Positions 1-8,238 of a stretch of 64,000 bases of DNA are shown piece by piece. Position 1 is the first letter of the stretch. The number at the start of each line of letters is the position of its first letter. Source of the stretch: DATFQI01 sp963816955 (GTDB taxonomy: Bacteria > Actinomycetota > Thermoleophilia > Solirubrobacterales > Solirubrobacteraceae); contig CAWFME010000006.1 of assembly GCA_963816955.1 (NCBI GenBank), forward strand, positions 87,678 to 151,677. Direction: 5' to 3'. The notes under the pieces are model-generated. The model was given only the letters and a program-made list of their open reading frames with translations, was not told the DNA's origin and ran no database searches. Made by a program: the position numbers and the translations under genes.

Positions 1-248
1 ACACCGTGCTTGTGCAGCATCCGGTACAGCCGCAGCGCCATGTTGAGCACGATCTGCAGGTGCACCCACGAGTGGTCGGACATCCCGAGCCGCTGCGCGG
101 TCATCTGCTGCGCGAGCCACAGCGCCTTCAGCCGCGTGTCGCCGTCGGCGGCGGCGAGGAAGGCGGCGAGCTTGCGGTTGCGCTCGCTCGGCGCGTGGAC
201 CTTGACGGGGACGACCGCCTCGCTCGGGGTCTTCGGCGCCTCGCTCAT
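1..248 (-). CDS. HD-domain-type protein, N-terminal part only (cut by window edge)
   Basis: The leftward frame opens with ATG at 248 and runs off the left edge, giving the first 82 residues. The stretch near residues 55-82 (MSDHSWVHLQIVLNMALRL) resembles the first helix of actinobacterial and archaeal HD-superfamily phosphohydrolases, where a conserved D-H pair precedes a V-H-x-x-I-V helix. The catalytic HD motif itself would lie outside the window, so the assignment rests on this short segment. Nothing visible links it to the genes on its right, which are read in the opposite direction. Confidence 0.5.
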   Translation of the reverse strand, partial: MSEAPKTPSEAVVPVKVHAPSERNRKLAAFLAAADGDTRLKALWLAQQMTAQRLGMSDHSWVHLQIVLNMALRLYRMLHKHG

Positions 249-393
249 GCCGGGCACGGTACGCGTCCGGTCAGCCGAATGCCGCCTCGAGCCGCTCGCC
301 CTCGGCCCGGGCCTCGCCCGACACGCCGGAATCCGGGCTCCCTAGCCGAATCGCCGACTCAAGACCAGGGCCCCCGCGGCCGTTGTAGAGGGC

Positions 394-753
394 ATGGAGC
401 ACCCCGCGAGGGAGACCGCCGCATTCATCCTCGAGCGCCTGATCGGCGAGTGGCGGCGCTACGGGCACGTCTTCTCGATCGTGCGGCTCGAGCTCCCCGC
501 CGCCCACGTGGAGGCCGCGCTCCCGCGCCTGCAGTCCGTGCTCCGCGACGCCGACGTGCTCGCACGCTGGGACGACGAGGAGCTGCTCGTCCTGCTCCCC
601 GAGACCGACCAGGTCGGCGCCGACGCCGCGGCCGACCGCCTGCGCGAGGCGGTCCGCGAGATCCCCGTGCTGGCCGGTGCGGTGCAGTGGACCGGCGGCT
701 CCGCCGAGGGACTGCTCAGCCGCGCCCGCTGGGTCGCTGCGCGCGCGGTCTAA
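394..753 (+). CDS. Short protein with a degenerate GGDEF-like domain
   Basis: The 119-residue protein has the fold-defining spacing of a diguanylate cyclase core: a helix-strand start (residues 10-35), then DADVLARWDDEELLVLLPET at 51-70, which sits where active cyclases carry D-x-x-A-R-x-G-G-D-E-F. The two glycines are replaced (WDDEE), so catalytic activity is unlikely. The domain is also shorter than the usual ~160 residues. No receiver, PAS or membrane segment is attached. It may be a c-di-GMP-independent relic or a protein-interaction module. It ends head-to-head (4 bp overlap) with the leftward MOSC gene. Confidence 0.5.
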   Translation: MEHPARETAAFILERLIGEWRRYGHVFSIVRLELPAAHVEAALPRLQSVLRDADVLARWDDEELLVLLPETDQVGADAAADRLREAVREIPVLAGAVQWTGGSAEGLLSRARWVAARAV

Positions 754-1391
754 GCAGCGCGAGACCGCATCCACTCAGCCAGCTCGGCCGGCAGCTCGGG
801 AGCCGACGCCGCGCGGGCCAGAAGCGACTCGTCGAGCAGGATCGCGTCGGAGACGTCGCGGACGGTGATGCCGTGCCCCGGCCGGGAGAGCAGCTCGATC
901 GCATCGCCCGCGCCCAAGTCTCCCTCAACCACGATCCGCAGGTAGGCCCCGGGCCGGGAGGCCTGGGCGAAGCGCTTGACCATCTGCGGCTCGCCCATCC
1001 GCAGCGCGAGCTTGTTGCACGGCAGGCGCGGCTGGCAGACCTCCAGCTCGACGTCGCCGATCCGCCAGCGCTCGCCTACCACGGCGCCCGAGACCTCGAG
1101 GCCCTCCGTGGTCAGGTTCTCGCCGAACGCGCCCGGGCCGAGCTCGCGGCCGAGCTCGCCCGCCCAGAAGGCGGCGTCCTCGGACGCGTAGGCGTAGACC
1201 GCCTTGTCGGGCCCGCCGTGGACGCGCCGGTCCGCCTGGTCGTCGCCCTCGACGTTGACGCCGGCCACGCGCACGCGGGCCTCGACCGGCGCCTTGCCGA
1301 TCGCGCTCATCAGCGGCCGCCCGCGCCGCACGGAGAGCTGCTGCGGGCGCCCGACGTTGACCGAGATGAGCCTGGGCACGCGATCGAGCAT
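750..1391 (-). CDS. MOSC domain-containing protein (YiiM-like)
   Basis: The 213-residue product matches the MOSC family, whose members bind a molybdenum cofactor sulfur carrier or act in N-hydroxylated base reduction (YiiM). Seen directly: the N-terminal ISVNVG strand, the VEGDDQADRRVHGGPDKAVYAY region typical of the family (split here as VEGDDQADRRVHGG then PDKAVYAY), GAFGENLTTEGL, and the cysteine in QPRLPCNKLALR that corresponds to the conserved MOSC cysteine. The ATG at 1391 is chosen because a longer frame upstream would run antisense into asnB. The divergent asnB start is only 37 bases away, so both promoters must lie in a very short shared space. Confidence 0.85.
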   Translation of the reverse strand: MLDRVPRLISVNVGRPQQLSVRRGRPLMSAIGKAPVEARVRVAGVNVEGDDQADRRVHGGPDKAVYAYASEDAAFWAGELGRELGPGAFGENLTTEGLEVSGAVVGERWRIGDVELEVCQPRLPCNKLALRMGEPQMVKRFAQASRPGAYLRIVVEGDLGAGDAIELLSRPGHGITVRDVSDAILLDESLLARAASAPELPAELAEWMRSRAA

Positions 1392-1428
1392 ACGGAGGGC
1401 CCTCCGGCGGGTACGTGACCCGGACCAC

Positions 1429-2937
1429 ATGTGCGGGATCGTCGCCGAATACGCAGCCACCGACCCCGCCGAGCTCGAGCGGATGCTCGAGCGCATCGCC
1501 CACCGCGGCCCCGACGACCGCGGCACCGTGCAGGTCGACGGGAGCTGGCTCGGCCACCGGCGGTTGTCGATCGTCGACGTCGAGGGCGGCGCGCAGCCCC
1601 TGCGGACCGCGCAGGCCGACGCGTTCCTGGTCGGCAACGGCGAGGTCTACAACCACGAGAACGTCCGCACGCGCCTCGAGGGCCGCGAGATCCTCACGAC
1701 CTCCGACAACGAGGTCGCGCTGCACCTGCTCGACGAGTACGGGCCGGAGGCGCTGCGCCGGCTCAACGGGATGTACGCGTTCGTGATGGCCACCGAGGAC
1801 GGGCGCTTCGTGGCCGCCCGCGACCCGGTCGGGATCAAGCCGCTGTACTGGACGCCGCCGCAGGCGACCGGCGGTCCGGTCCGCTTCGCGAGCGAGATGC
1901 ACGCCTTCGACCCGGAGTGGCGGCCGCTCGTGGAGCCGTTCCCGCCCGGGCACGCGTGGACCCCGGAGGACGGGCTGATCCACTTCGCCTCCGCCGTGCC
2001 GGAGGAGATCGAGCCGCTGCCGCCGGGCACCGATCTGCGCGCGGGGACGCGCGCCGCGCTGATCGCCGCGGTCGAGCGCCAGATGATGGGCGACGTGCCC
2101 GTCGGCGTGTTCCTCTCGGGCGGGCTCGACTCCTCGCTGGTCGCCGCGATCGCCGCCCGCTGGGCCGCGCGGGAGGGCACCGTGCTGCACACGTTCGCCG
2201 TCGGCACGGAGGGCTCGCCGGACCTGGCCGCCGCCCGCACGGTCGCCGAGTTCCTCGGCACGGACCACCACGAGATCGACTACCGCGCCGCCGAGGCGCT
2301 CGAGTCGCTGCCGAACGTCGTGCGCGCGATCGAGTCCTTCGACCCCGGCCTCGTGCGCAGCGCCGTACCGAACTACATGCTCGCCCGCATGACCCGCCAG
2401 CACGTGCGCGTCGTGCTCACGGGCGAGGGCGCCGACGAGCTGTTCGCGGGCTACGAGTACCTGCGCGAGTTCACCGACCCCGACGCGCTGCGCGTCGAGC
2501 TCGAGCGCACCGTGCGCTCGCTGCACAACCTCAACCTGCAGCGCTGCGACCGCGTGACGATGGCCCACGCCGTCGAGGCGCGCGTGCCGTTCCTGGACCG
2601 CGAGGTGATCGAGTGGGCGCTGCGCGTGCCCGCCGAGGCGAAGATCGCCCGGCCCGGCGAGCCGGAGAAGCGGCTGCTGCGCGAGGCCTTCGACGGCTGG
2701 CTGCCCGACGAGTTCCTCTGGCGCGTGAAGGCGGAGTTCGGCGACGGCAGCGGGGCGCGCGACGTGCTCAGCGAGGCGATCGAGGCCGACATCTCCGACG
2801 AGGCGTTCGAGGCCGAGCGCGGCGCGGTCGACCCGCCGCTGCGCACCAAGGAGGAGCTCGCCTACTACCGCGTCTGGCACGAGCACCTCGAGGGCATCAG
2901 CCCCGAGAAGACGCTCAGCCGCTTCGCCCGCGCCTAG
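1429..2937 (+). CDS. asnB: Asparagine synthetase (glutamine-hydrolysing), class II amidotransferase
   Basis: This 502-residue enzyme makes asparagine from aspartate, glutamine and ATP. The start at 1429 places the nucleophilic Cys directly after Met (MCGIVAEY), as required for Ntn-type glutaminase activity. HRGPDD (25-30) and the GNGEVYNH loop belong to the glutaminase half. SGGLDSS (about 230-236) is the ATP-binding PP-loop of the synthetase half. Later motifs include LTGEGADELFAGY and the RVPFLD segment. Length is close to the AsnB average, and no lasso-cyclase features are present. Its stop overlaps that of the convergent kinase gene by the tetranucleotide CTAG. Confidence 0.93.
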   Translation: MCGIVAEYAATDPAELERMLERIAHRGPDDRGTVQVDGSWLGHRRLSIVDVEGGAQPLRTAQADAFLVGNGEVYNHENVRTRLEGREILTTSDNEVALHLLDEYGPEALRRLNGMYAFVMATEDGRFVAARDPVGIKPLYWTPPQATGGPVRFASEMHAFDPEWRPLVEPFPPGHAWTPEDGLIHFASAVPEEIEPLPPGTDLRAGTRAALIAAVERQMMGDVPVGVFLSGGLDSSLVAAIAARWAAREGTVLHTFAVGTEGSPDLAAARTVAEFLGTDHHEIDYRAAEALESLPNVVRAIESFDPGLVRSAVPNYMLARMTRQHVRVVLTGEGADELFAGYEYLREFTDPDALRVELERTVRSLHNLNLQRCDRVTMAHAVEARVPFLDREVIEWALRVPAEAKIARPGEPEKRLLREAFDGWLPDEFLWRVKAEFGDGSGARDVLSEAIEADISDEAFEAERGAVDPPLRTKEELAYYRVWHEHLEGISPEKTLSRFARA

Positions 2938-4394
2938 GAGCCCTGGGCGCGCGCGCAGGAGAGGCCGTGCGGCTCGACGAGCCAGCGGCCGCCCGAGCGC
3001 GTCGTCTGGAGGGTGCCGGTGCAGAGGTCCGTGCGATCCGTGTGCGTCGCCACGGTGCGGACCCGGACGATGGCGAGCTGCCCTGTGCGCGTCTCGAGCG
3101 TCAGCTCGGGGAACTCGATCCGCTCGAGCGAGCCGAGCTGGCGCTCGAACGACGCCCGGTCGCCGTAGACGGCCCGCATCCCTGGGCCGGCCAGGCGCCA
3201 GGCGCCCGCGAAGTCGTCCTCGGCGGCGCGCTCGTAGAAGGCGCGCACCGTCGCCGTCGGCGAGAGCGCGCGCGGAGTCGCGGCGGGCGCGGCCTCCTCC
3301 GTCGGCTCGGCAGTGGGCTCTTGCGTCGCCTCGCGCGTGGGCTCAGGGGTGGCCGCGGCCCGCTCCGGCTCCCCGTCGCTGCGCGCCACGGCGAGCACGG
3401 CGATCGCCGCGGCCGCGGCGGTGATGAGCGCGAGCAGCGCGAGCAGCCGCCGGGACGGCCGCCACTGCCGCCGGGGCTCCGACGGGCGGTCGGCGGCGGC
3501 GAGCACGTCCTCGGGCGTGCGGCGGCGGCGCACGGGCGCGAGCGCCTTCGTCCGCTCGGGCGGCTCGCGCGTGCCGCCGTCCGAGCGCAGCCCCGCCTCC
3601 AGCTCGTCGAGCAGCGCGGACGCCGACTCCTGCCGCTCGTCGGGCTCGAGCGCCATCCCGCGCATCAGCGCCTCGGCGGCCGCCGCCGGCGTCCCCGGGC
3701 GCCGCTCGCGCAGGTCGGGCGGCGGCTCGCTCGCGGCCTGCCGCAGCACCGCCATCGCCGTCGAGCCCGTCCGGGGACGCGTGCCGCTGAGCGCCTGGAA
3801 CGCGATCGTCGCCAGCGCGAAGACGTCGGTGGCGGGCGTGCAGGGAACGGGCTGGGCCTGCTCGGGCGCCATGTAGGCCGGGGTGCCGAGGATCGACCCC
3901 GGCGGCGTGATGCGGGTGATCTCGGCGGCGGTCGCGAGCCCCAGGTCGCCGAGCTTGACGTCGCCGCGGTCGCTGACCAGGACGTTGGAGGGCTTGACGT
4001 CGCGGTGCACGACCTTGTGCCAGTGCGCGTGGTCGAGGGCGGCGGCGACCGGCCGCAGCAGCTTGAGCATCCGCGCCGGCTCCAGCGGGGCGTCCTCGAG
4101 CACGTCGCCCAGCGTGCCGCCGCGCACGTACTCCATGACCAGGAACAGGTCGTCGTCCTCCATGAGCATGTCGAGCACGGTCACGAGGTTCGGGTGGTGC
4201 AGCGAGGCCATGATCCGCGCCTCGCGGCGCAGGCGCTCGGCCGTCACCTCCGTCACCTCGGCGCCGTGCAGCCGCTTCACCGCGACCTGGCGGCCGAGCG
4301 TCTGGTCCTCGGCCAGGAAGACCGTGGCCGTGCCGCCGGAGCCCAGCCTGCGCACGACGAGATAGCGTCCGCAGAAGAGCGTCGCCGGCGTCAC
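2934..4394 (-). CDS. Transmembrane serine/threonine protein kinase (PknB/Hanks type)
   Basis: The 486-residue protein has an N-terminal kinase domain (about 10-275), a Pro/Arg-rich linker, one membrane helix (about 325-345) and an outer Thr/Pro/Glu-rich stalk with a small C-terminal domain containing paired cysteines. Kinase motifs seen: LGSGGTATVF glycine loop, VAVK with Lys40, HRDVKPSN catalytic loop, MAPE. The DFG motif reads DLG, a common bacterial variant, so activity is expected. The GTG at 4394 is used; it follows the stop of the small membrane gene by 2 bases, so the kinase is probably the last gene of the cyd operon and could couple envelope or respiratory signals to phosphorylation. 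Confidence 0.88.
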   Translation of the reverse strand: MTPATLFCGRYLVVRRLGSGGTATVFLAEDQTLGRQVAVKRLHGAEVTEVTAERLRREARIMASLHHPNLVTVLDMLMEDDDLFLVMEYVRGGTLGDVLEDAPLEPARMLKLLRPVAAALDHAHWHKVVHRDVKPSNVLVSDRGDVKLGDLGLATAAEITRITPPGSILGTPAYMAPEQAQPVPCTPATDVFALATIAFQALSGTRPRTGSTAMAVLRQAASEPPPDLRERRPGTPAAAAEALMRGMALEPDERQESASALLDELEAGLRSDGGTREPPERTKALAPVRRRRTPEDVLAAADRPSEPRRQWRPSRRLLALLALITAAAAAIAVLAVARSDGEPERAAATPEPTREATQEPTAEPTEEAAPAATPRALSPTATVRAFYERAAEDDFAGAWRLAGPGMRAVYGDRASFERQLGSLERIEFPELTLETRTGQLAIVRVRTVATHTDRTDLCTGTLQTTRSGGRWLVEPHGLSCARAQGS

Positions 4395-4396
4395 GG

Positions 4397-4582
4397 TTAA
4401 CGCTCGTCTTGCATGTCCTCCTCCTCCTTACCCAGGAAGACGGGATCGGCGATCAGGAACACGCCCGTGACGAGGAAGCAGAAGAGGGCGAGCACGCCGA
4501 GGATCCGCGTGACGACGTGCTCGAAACCCACCATCAGCACCAGCCCGGCGGCGAACGAGCCGAGCATCAGCGCGAGCTTCAT
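4397..4582 (-). CDS. Small two-helix membrane protein downstream of cydB
   Basis: This 61-residue protein has two hydrophobic helices (about 3-20 and 27-46) and an acidic, charged tail (KEEEDMQDER). Its ATG overlaps the cydB stop (ATGA), so it is translated with cydB. Position suggests an accessory subunit of the bd oxidase, as CydX-type peptides are, but it has two helices and no CydX signature. The same kind of short protein also seems to occur away from cyd genes in related bacteria, so a bd-oxidase role is only an inference from the overlap. Confidence 0.6.
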   Translation of the reverse strand: MKLALMLGSFAAGLVLMVGFEHVVTRILGVLALFCFLVTGVFLIADPVFLGKEEEDMQDER

Positions 4583-5646
4583 GCCTGCCCGCCGTCGGCG
4601 TCGGAGGCCTCGCGCGGGCGGAAGCGCTGGTCGAGCGGCTCGAACTCCTGATCGAGCGTGCCGCGCAGGACCAGGCGGTAGAGGAGGACGAGCGAGGGCA
4701 CCAGGACCAGCGCGCCCGCCGCGAGGCCGATCAGCACGGCCGCCAGCGTGGCGTCGCTCGCCGCCGCGTCGTCGAGCGTGAGCTCGCCCGGCAGGAGGTA
4801 CGGCCGCTGGGCGAGCGCCCAGCCCACGGTGATCGCGCCGACGGCCGCGCCCGCGGTCAGCCGCGCGAGCCCGTAGCGCTGCGTCCACACGAGCGCCATC
4901 GTGAGCGCGCCGGCGAGCGCGGAGACGATCACGCAGGCCAGCCCGCCGCCGGAGAGCAGCCCGTCGTAGAGCGCGCGGGCGTCCGACCGCACGACCAGCA
5001 GGCCACCGAGGGCGACGACGCCGGCCAGCGCGCCGGAGGCCAGCGCGCGGGCGCGGAAGGCGCGGACGAGGTCGGGCTGGCCGGCGCGCTCGGAGTCGCC
5101 GGCGAGGAACACCGCGGCGAGGTGCGCGCCCGTGACGACGCCGAGCGCGCCGATCAGCACGGACGTCGGGTTCAGCCACGACGACCAGGGGTCTCCGGCC
5201 GCGTTGCCGACCGGCACGCGCCCCGAGGCGATCGCGCCTGCGACGGTGCCGAGGCAGAACGGGATCAGCACGGAGGAGGAGGCGAACAGCGCGCCCAGCG
5301 AGCGCGCCTCGCGGATCGTCCCGGCCTGCCCGCGCAGGGCGAAGGCGGCGCCGCGGAAGATGATGCCCAGCGCGGCCGCCAGCAGCGGGATCGAGAGCGT
5401 CGAGAAGATCGACGCGAAGGCGACCGGGAACGCCGTCCAGACCACCACGAGCACGAAGATCAGCCACACGTGGTTGGCCTCCCACACCGGGCTCATCGAG
5501 CGCTGGATCATGCCCCGCACCCGGCCGCCGCGGCGCGCACCGCCCGCGGTGAGGTCCCAGAAGCCGGCGCCGAAGTCCGCCGAGCCGAGCACGGCGTACG
5601 CCGTGATGCCGAGCATGGCGAGCGCGAGGCAGAGCTCCGGCAGCAT
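4579..5646 (-). CDS. cydB: Cytochrome bd ubiquinol oxidase subunit II
   Basis: The 355-residue polytopic membrane protein matches CydB, the partner that holds CydA and contributes to the proton and quinol-oxidase complex of the cytoplasmic membrane. Seen: the N-terminal LGSADFGAGFWDL, MSPVWEANHVWLIF with the conserved tryptophans, FRGAAFALRG, and eight to nine hydrophobic segments. The TGA of cydA shares one base with its ATG (TGATG), which indicates translational coupling, and its own stop overlaps the following small membrane gene. Length is normal for the family. Confidence 0.92.
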   Translation of the reverse strand: MLPELCLALAMLGITAYAVLGSADFGAGFWDLTAGGARRGGRVRGMIQRSMSPVWEANHVWLIFVLVVVWTAFPVAFASIFSTLSIPLLAAALGIIFRGAAFALRGQAGTIREARSLGALFASSSVLIPFCLGTVAGAIASGRVPVGNAAGDPWSSWLNPTSVLIGALGVVTGAHLAAVFLAGDSERAGQPDLVRAFRARALASGALAGVVALGGLLVVRSDARALYDGLLSGGGLACVIVSALAGALTMALVWTQRYGLARLTAGAAVGAITVGWALAQRPYLLPGELTLDDAAASDATLAAVLIGLAAGALVLVPSLVLLYRLVLRGTLDQEFEPLDQRFRPREASDADGGQA

Positions 5647-7034
5647 CAGCGCGGCCCCGCCGCGACGGGCTCGGGGACCTCGGTGTCGGGCGGCTTGGAC
5701 GCGAGCCGCCGCAGGAGCCAGAAGACCGCCGCGGCGAGCGCGACGTAGACGGCCACGAGCACCGCGTAGCCGACCTCCAGGCCGTCGGCGCTCGTCACCG
5801 CCTGCTCCGTGCGCATCACCCCGTAGACGATCCAGGGCTGGCGCCCGACCTCCGTGGTGATCCAGCCGGCGATCAGCGCCACGAGCGCGAGCGGCCCGGC
5901 CGCGATCACCGCGCGGAAGAACCAGGGCGAGCGCGGCAGGCGCCGCTTCCGCAGCCACGTGAGGAAGAAGACGGCGCCGAGCAGCGCGAGCCCCGTGCCG
6001 ATCCCCACCATCGTCTGGAACGACAGCCGGACCACGTTGACCGGCGGCCGGTCCTCCGGCGGCACGGCGTCGAGCCCGGTCACGCGCGCGTTCGGGTCGT
6101 GCTTGGCGAGGATCGAGAGCAGCTTCGGCACCTCGATGCCCCAGCGCACGCGCTGCTCGTCCTCGTCGAAGACGCCGCCGATCGTGAACGCCGCGCCCTC
6201 TTGGGTCTTCACGAGGCCCTCGAACGCCGCCAGCTTCACGGGCTGCTGCTCCGTCACCGTCCGCGCCGCCCAGTCGCCGACGATGACCTGCACCGGCGCG
6301 GCCAGGCAGGCGAAGGACAGCGTCACGACCAGCGCCGCGCGGTGATAGCGGTCGCGGCGGCCGCGCAGCCACGCGCGGGCGTAGACGCCCGCGACGATGA
6401 ACCCGGCCACGATGTAGCCGGCCAGGTACATGTGGATCAGCTCGTGCCACATGTTGGTGTTGATCAGCGCGTCCCACGGGCGGGGGTTGACGACCCGGCC
6501 GTCTACGACGTCGAACCCCTCGGGGTTGTTCATCCAGCCGTTGACCGCGATCACGTTGAACGAGCCGGCGAAGCCCGAGACGACGATCGGGATGCCGGTC
6601 AGGAAATGCGTCTTCGGCGGCAGCCGCTGCCACCCGTAGACATAGATCGCCATGAAGATCGCCTCGACGAAGAACGAGATCCCCTCCAGGCCGAACGCGA
6701 TCCCGAAGACCTCGCCGAAGGTGGCCATGAACTCCGGCCACAGCAGCCCGAACTCGAACGACAGGATCGTGCCAGTGACCACGCCGACGGCGAACAGCGT
6801 GAGCGCCACCTTCGACCAGCGCTTGGCGAGCGCTTTGTAGGTGGCGTCGCCGGTGCGCAGGTACAGGCCCTCGACGAACAGGAACATCGCCGGGAACGCG
6901 ATCCCGAAGCAGACGAGCGGGATGTGCACGCCCAGCGACAGCGCCTGCATCTGGCGCGCCTGGAGCAGATCAGGTTGCGGACCGCCGCCGAGCGTGTCCG
7001 AGAGGGCCTGGGCGACGACGAGGCCGACCGCCAT
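5646..7034 (-). CDS. cydA: Cytochrome bd ubiquinol oxidase subunit I
   Basis: CydA carries the haem b558, b595 and d sites and oxidises quinol while reducing O2 to water. Seen: the early ALSLGVHIPL histidine (haem ligand), FAVGVVTGTILSFEFGLLWP, HLYLAGY-like segment MWHELIHMYLAGYIVAG, and the near-invariant VGRQPWIVYG. The protein is 462 residues from the ATG at 7034; an in-frame GTG at 7052 would add six residues but abuts the upstream stop. The periplasmic Q-loop appears short, as in most Gram-positive and actinobacterial CydA. No separate cydDC transporter is visible nearby. Confidence 0.92.
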   Translation of the reverse strand: MAVGLVVAQALSDTLGGGPQPDLLQARQMQALSLGVHIPLVCFGIAFPAMFLFVEGLYLRTGDATYKALAKRWSKVALTLFAVGVVTGTILSFEFGLLWPEFMATFGEVFGIAFGLEGISFFVEAIFMAIYVYGWQRLPPKTHFLTGIPIVVSGFAGSFNVIAVNGWMNNPEGFDVVDGRVVNPRPWDALINTNMWHELIHMYLAGYIVAGFIVAGVYARAWLRGRRDRYHRAALVVTLSFACLAAPVQVIVGDWAARTVTEQQPVKLAAFEGLVKTQEGAAFTIGGVFDEDEQRVRWGIEVPKLLSILAKHDPNARVTGLDAVPPEDRPPVNVVRLSFQTMVGIGTGLALLGAVFFLTWLRKRRLPRSPWFFRAVIAAGPLALVALIAGWITTEVGRQPWIVYGVMRTEQAVTSADGLEVGYAVLVAVYVALAAAVFWLLRRLASKPPDTEVPEPVAAGPR

Positions 7035-7052
7035 CCCTGCAGTGTGCCCCAC

Positions 7053-7982
7053 TCAGTCGAGATGCATGTGAACGCGGACGACGCTGCCGTCCGGCGAGGA
7101 CCGCAGCTGCACGAGGTCGCAGAGCTGGTTGACCAGGTACAGGCCGCGGCCGCAGAAGTCGTCCGCCGGCGGGCAGTCGCGCCCGGCCAGCGGGTCGGCG
7201 ATGTGGCCGTCGTCGGCCACCTCGATCATGAGAGAGCCGTTCTCGCGCCAGGTGCGCAGCACGCCCTCGCCGCGCGCGTAGCGGATCGAGTTGGTGGCGA
7301 GCTCGTCGACGGCGAGCACGAGGTCGGCGACGCGTCCCGGCTCGACGCCCTCGTCCTCGGCGGTCCTCGCGATGAACTCCCTCACGGCCGAGAGGTCGCC
7401 GTGCTCGAAGCGCAGCTCGATCGGCGCGACGGCCGGCGGCGGCAGCGGCGTGGGCCCCGGGATCGCCCGCGCGTACGTGTCGCTGCGGGTCCACTCGCCG
7501 CGCTCGAGGACGTTCGGGTGGTTGCGCTTCGCCGCCTCCAGCACGTCGTCAGGCAGCCGCTCGGCGTCGTAGGGGCACAGCAGCGTCCACGGCGTCTCGG
7601 GCGTGAAGGCGAGGTTGAGCAGCGTCTCGTGGCGGTGGCACTCGACGAGCTCGGCGGACGTGCGCTCGGGCCAGATCGGCTCGCCGATGCCCAGCGGCGC
7701 CGGGTGGCCGCCGGCATGGGCGCGCACGAAGTCGCGCCAGGCGCCGATGATCCGGCCCGGGTTGCGGCCGAGCTGCTCCATGTCGGCGAACGCGACGCGG
7801 TCGCGGTCGCGGCCGAGCGCTTCCTGCAGGACGGCCGCGCGCCTGCGCGGGACCGCGACGAGGACGGCCGCGTCTGCGTCGATGGATTCCCGTACGAACG
7901 GGACGGTGCCTGACAGGAACTCCTCGTCACCCCGGTAGAAGAGCGCCTCGTGGCGGTAGCCCGGCGTGTCGATGTGGCGCAT
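7053..7982 (-). CDS. MEDS-domain sensor fused to an anti-sigma-type (HATPase_c_2) ATPase
   Basis: Residues 1-170 resemble the MEDS/DcmR sensory domain (start GYRHEALFYRGDEEFLSG). Residues 195-309 look like a serine-kinase-type HATPase of the RsbW family, with LAVDELATNSIRYA as N-box and ADDGHIADP plus DDFCGRGLYLVNQL as G boxes. Such proteins normally bind anti-anti-sigma or sigma partners in the cytoplasm. No histidine phosphoacceptor domain is present. It ends 18 bases before the cydA start in the same direction, so it is likely co-transcribed with the bd oxidase genes; a role in respiratory or stress control is inferred from this position. Confidence 0.75.
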   Translation of the reverse strand: MRHIDTPGYRHEALFYRGDEEFLSGTVPFVRESIDADAAVLVAVPRRRAAVLQEALGRDRDRVAFADMEQLGRNPGRIIGAWRDFVRAHAGGHPAPLGIGEPIWPERTSAELVECHRHETLLNLAFTPETPWTLLCPYDAERLPDDVLEAAKRNHPNVLERGEWTRSDTYARAIPGPTPLPPPAVAPIELRFEHGDLSAVREFIARTAEDEGVEPGRVADLVLAVDELATNSIRYARGEGVLRTWRENGSLMIEVADDGHIADPLAGRDCPPADDFCGRGLYLVNQLCDLVQLRSSPDGSVVRVHMHLD

Positions 7983-8057
7983 TCGCGTCCGGGAGGGTAC
8001 GCCCGCCTCGCGCTCGGGACAACCCCTCGTTTGTCGGCAAGATGACCTTTGGCGTGG

Positions 8058-8199
8058 TCAGCGCAGCTCGCGCTCGCCGATGCCGACGCCGAGCAGGGCA
8101 GGCTCGCCCTCGCTCACGCGGACCGGCAGGTCGGGCCTCCAGGCGCGCGGCCGTCTCGTCGAGCCGCGGGGTCGCGTAGATCACGTGGTCGATGCGCAT
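8058..8199 (-). pseudogene. Remnant of a glyoxalase-like (VOC) protein with internal deletion
   Basis: The leftward frame from ATG 8199 begins MRIDHVIYATPRLDETAARL, the usual N-terminus of glyoxalase-like domain proteins of about 200 residues. After some 21 residues the frame is lost. A second frame then reads DLPVRVSEGEPALLGVGIG and stops at 8058, which looks like the C-terminus of the same family. The middle (about 150-170 residues) is missing and the junction is out of frame. It is either a true deletion relic or a collapsed assembly; the ends are too well preserved for an ancient pseudogene. Confidence 0.5.
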
Positions 8200-8238
8200 G
8201 ACGATCGCGTCCTACCCACTTCGTAGGATCGCCGCCCG

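Noticed and set aside
1429..2937. Asparagine synthetase as a lasso cyclase
   Set aside because: It has the full glutaminase half with Cys2 and lies 56 kb from the precursor; lasso cyclases lack a functional N-terminal Cys glutaminase and are clustered with the precursor.
4397..5485. Long leftward Arg/Ala-rich frame overlapping cydB
   Set aside because: It is low-complexity antisense-type translation of the cydB region; only its last 61 codons form a separate real gene.
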